A stretch of 64,000 nt of DNA from the NCBI RefSeq assembly GCF_000230835.1, contig NZ_CM001240.1, forward strand, positions 3,388,779-3,452,778, in the 5' to 3' direction. The notes beneath the pieces are model-generated. The model did no database searches. It was not told where the DNA came from and saw only the letters and a program-made list of their open reading frames with translations. Positions 62,392 to 64,000 of the stretch are shown in pieces. The translations under genes and the position numbers were made by a program. Each line of letters starts with the position of its first letter. The stretch's first letter is position 1. Source of the DNA: Clostridium sp. DL-VIII (GTDB lineage: Bacteria > Bacillota > Clostridia > Clostridiales > Clostridiaceae).

Positions 62392-63695
62392 TGCTTGAAA
62401 GAATAAAGCAAATTCTTATAAATAATACAGAAATTGATGGCTATAGGATAATTGAAAGTAAAGTGGAGTCAAATGAGCTTTTCTTTGTAAAAAAGAATAT
62501 TGACATGGATAGAGCTAAAGATGTACATCATTTCAAAATAACAGTTTATAAAGATATTAATGAAAATGGAAAAACATATAGAGGTTCAGCAACAACAAAT
62601 ATACATCCAACAATGAGTCATGAAGAAATAGAAAAGTCAGTTGATGATGCTTTATTTGCAGCACAATATGCTAAGAATCCGTATTATCCTTTAGTGAAAC
62701 CAGTATCAAAATATAAAACAATGAAAACAAGTGAATTTGAAAGAGAAAGTCTGCCATATTGGATGAGCGAAATAACAAAAGCAGTTTATAGAAACGATAA
62801 TTATGAAAAAGGTGGAATTAATTCCTGTGAAATTTTTTTGAACAAAGTATATACTCATATTGTAAATTCTGAAGGAGTAGATACAGAATCTATAAATTAT
62901 GACTGTATGGTTGAATTTATTACTACATGGAAAGAAGCAAGTGAAGAAGTAGAATTATATAAATGCTTGAATTTTTCTGAGTTAGATAAAGATAAAGTGG
63001 CTAAAGAGGTTGAAAAGATAATTAATATATGTAAAGAAAAAGCTATAGCAAAAAACACCCCTAAGCTTGAGAAAACAAATGTATTACTTACTGGTGATGC
63101 AGTTAAAGATATATTTTCTTTTTATTATTCAAAAAGTAATGCAATTACAGTTTATAGAAATGAATCTACATGGAAAATAGGTGACAAGATTCAAGGTGAA
63201 TATGTTGCGGGTGATCTTATAACAATGATACTTGATCCATTTATGAAAAATTCAACTAGTTCGGCAAGCTTTGATGAAGATGGATTTCCTTTAGAGTCTG
63301 TGACTATATTAGAAAAAGGTATATTAAAAAGATACATTGCGGATAATAGATATGGTCATTATTTGAATGTACAACCGACTGGAACAATAGATAATATGAT
63401 AGTTTTGGGTGGAAGTAAAACAATCAGTGAATTAAAAAATGAACAGCATATTGAAATAGCTGCATTTTCAGATTTTACTGTAGATGAACTAACTGGAGAT
63501 TTTTGTGGGGAGATAAGACTTGCTTGGTATTCCGATGGGGAAAATTCTACTTCCGTTACAGGTGGCTCTATTTCCGGAAATATAAATGAATTGCAAAATG
63601 AAATGTTTTTATCCAAAGAAGTCCAAAAGCATAATAATTTTGAAGGACCAAAAATGGTAAAATTATTAAATGTAACAGTGACTGGAATTGAGTAA
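62391..63695 (+). CDS. pmbA: PmbA/TldE metalloprotease subunit
   Basis: 434 aa. The non-metal partner of TldD: SATTNIHPTMSHEE, TVYRNESTWKIGDKI, FDEDGFPLESVTILEKG and SVTGGSISGNI are typical. Translationally coupled to tldD (shared base), so the two subunits are made together. No conjugated-peptide cluster is visible nearby to suggest the substrate. Confidence 0.94.
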   Translation: MLERIKQILINNTEIDGYRIIESKVESNELFFVKKNIDMDRAKDVHHFKITVYKDINENGKTYRGSATTNIHPTMSHEEIEKSVDDALFAAQYAKNPYYPLVKPVSKYKTMKTSEFERESLPYWMSEITKAVYRNDNYEKGGINSCEIFLNKVYTHIVNSEGVDTESINYDCMVEFITTWKEASEEVELYKCLNFSELDKDKVAKEVEKIINICKEKAIAKNTPKLEKTNVLLTGDAVKDIFSFYYSKSNAITVYRNESTWKIGDKIQGEYVAGDLITMILDPFMKNSTSSASFDEDGFPLESVTILEKGILKRYIADNRYGHYLNVQPTGTIDNMIVLGGSKTISELKNEQHIEIAAFSDFTVDELTGDFCGEIRLAWYSDGENSTSVTGGSISGNINELQNEMFLSKEVQKHNNFEGPKMVKLLNVTVTGIE

Positions 63696-63736
63696 AATGG
63701 AAATTTTAATATAAGAGAATATAATTGTAAGAATTA

Positions 63737-63782
63737 GTTACCTCATATATAAACTTTATAATGTTTAAATATGGGGTAATTT
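63737..63782 (+). terminator. Weak hairpin after pmbA
   Basis: TTACCTCATAT pairs with ATATGGGGTAA; short T-run. Partial termination is possible. Confidence 0.5.
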
Positions 63783-63898
63783 AAATGAAATTTAATCTTA
63801 TTTTTGTATATGCATTATGGCTTTAATAGGGATTACGTATGTGATAATCATATGTCTTAAATTTAATCAATATTTATAAAAAGACGTTTATATAGAAT

Positions 63899-63916
63899 TT
63901 GTGACATAGTTGTAAC
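63899..63916 (+). promoter_or_regulatory. Pho-box-like direct repeat before a response regulator
   Basis: TTGTGAC, ATAG, TTGTAAC: 7-base units repeated every 11 bases, as in the box at 52146. It sits 50 bases before the response regulator, so autoregulation by a PhoB/PhoP-like protein is possible. Confidence 0.4.
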
Positions 63917-63965
63917 AAAAAATACTTATAATTAATTAATATATTGAAATTTGCGGAGGGATAGG

Positions 63966-64000
63966 ATGAAGGAAAATAAGATATTGGTAGTAGATGATGA
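63966..64000 (+). CDS. Response regulator, N-terminal start only (cut by window end)
   Basis: ATG after CGGAGGGATAGG; visible residues MKENKILVVDD. The KILVVDD beginning is that of receiver domains with the acidic pair. Subfamily cannot be told; PhoP/WalR-type is suggested only by the box upstream. Confidence 0.75.
   Translation, partial: MKENKILVVDD

Overview
The window is AT-rich, with the gene content of a spore-forming, solvent-producing Clostridium of cluster I (Clostridium beijerinckii-like). The chromosomal markers are argR-recN-spoIVB-spo0A, an alpha/beta-type SASP, a thl-type thiolase, galU and tldD/pmbA. No rRNA, tRNA or CRISPR array was seen.

Left chromosome (1-4329): 3' end of argR, recN, spoIVB, and the promoter and 5' part of spo0A. 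Right chromosome (32673-64000): uracil permease with a PyrR-type hairpin at its ribosome binding site, a SASP, a thioester-domain surface protein, a phosphatase, an XRE regulator with peptide deformylase, rlmA, a TPR + double-AAA protein, thiolase behind a TetR-like operator array, a membrane MutS-like ATPase, a CPBP protease, an MFS exporter, a MerR-methyltransferase fusion, a polyprenyl-sugar glycosylation cluster ending in galU, an SDR enzyme, a choline-binding-repeat protein, tldD/pmbA and the start of a response regulator.

The centre (about 4330-32123, 27.8 kb) is an integrative element inserted inside spo0A. A 549-bp direct repeat (4330-4878 and 32124-32672) holds the last two thirds of spo0A. 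The left copy restores a full-length spo0A and the right copy is the displaced original 3' end. A tyrosine integrase lies just inside the left end, and CAACTAATA arm-like sites occur near both ends. A third, decayed spo0A 3' end at about 34641-34756, followed by the same kind of terminator and hairpin repeat, suggests an earlier integration at the same place.

The left half of the element carries the integrase, two HNH proteins, two small serine recombinases with res-like repeats, a long structured leader before a secreted choline-binding-repeat protein, an IS1595-type remnant and small unknown genes, one of them behind a perfect cre-like palindrome. The right half looks like a defence island: a SIR2-like protein, an unknown three-gene operon, a membrane/zinc-ribbon/helical gene group, a TIR protein, an EIKG-type nuclease-like protein paired with a DUF2806-like protein, a membrane KAP P-loop NTPase, and an ADP-ribosyltransferase-like toxin with three small immunity-like genes. 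Related terminator and intergenic blocks recur between these cassettes. No conjugation, capsid or clear replication genes were recognised, so the element is best described as a small integrase-borne genomic island.
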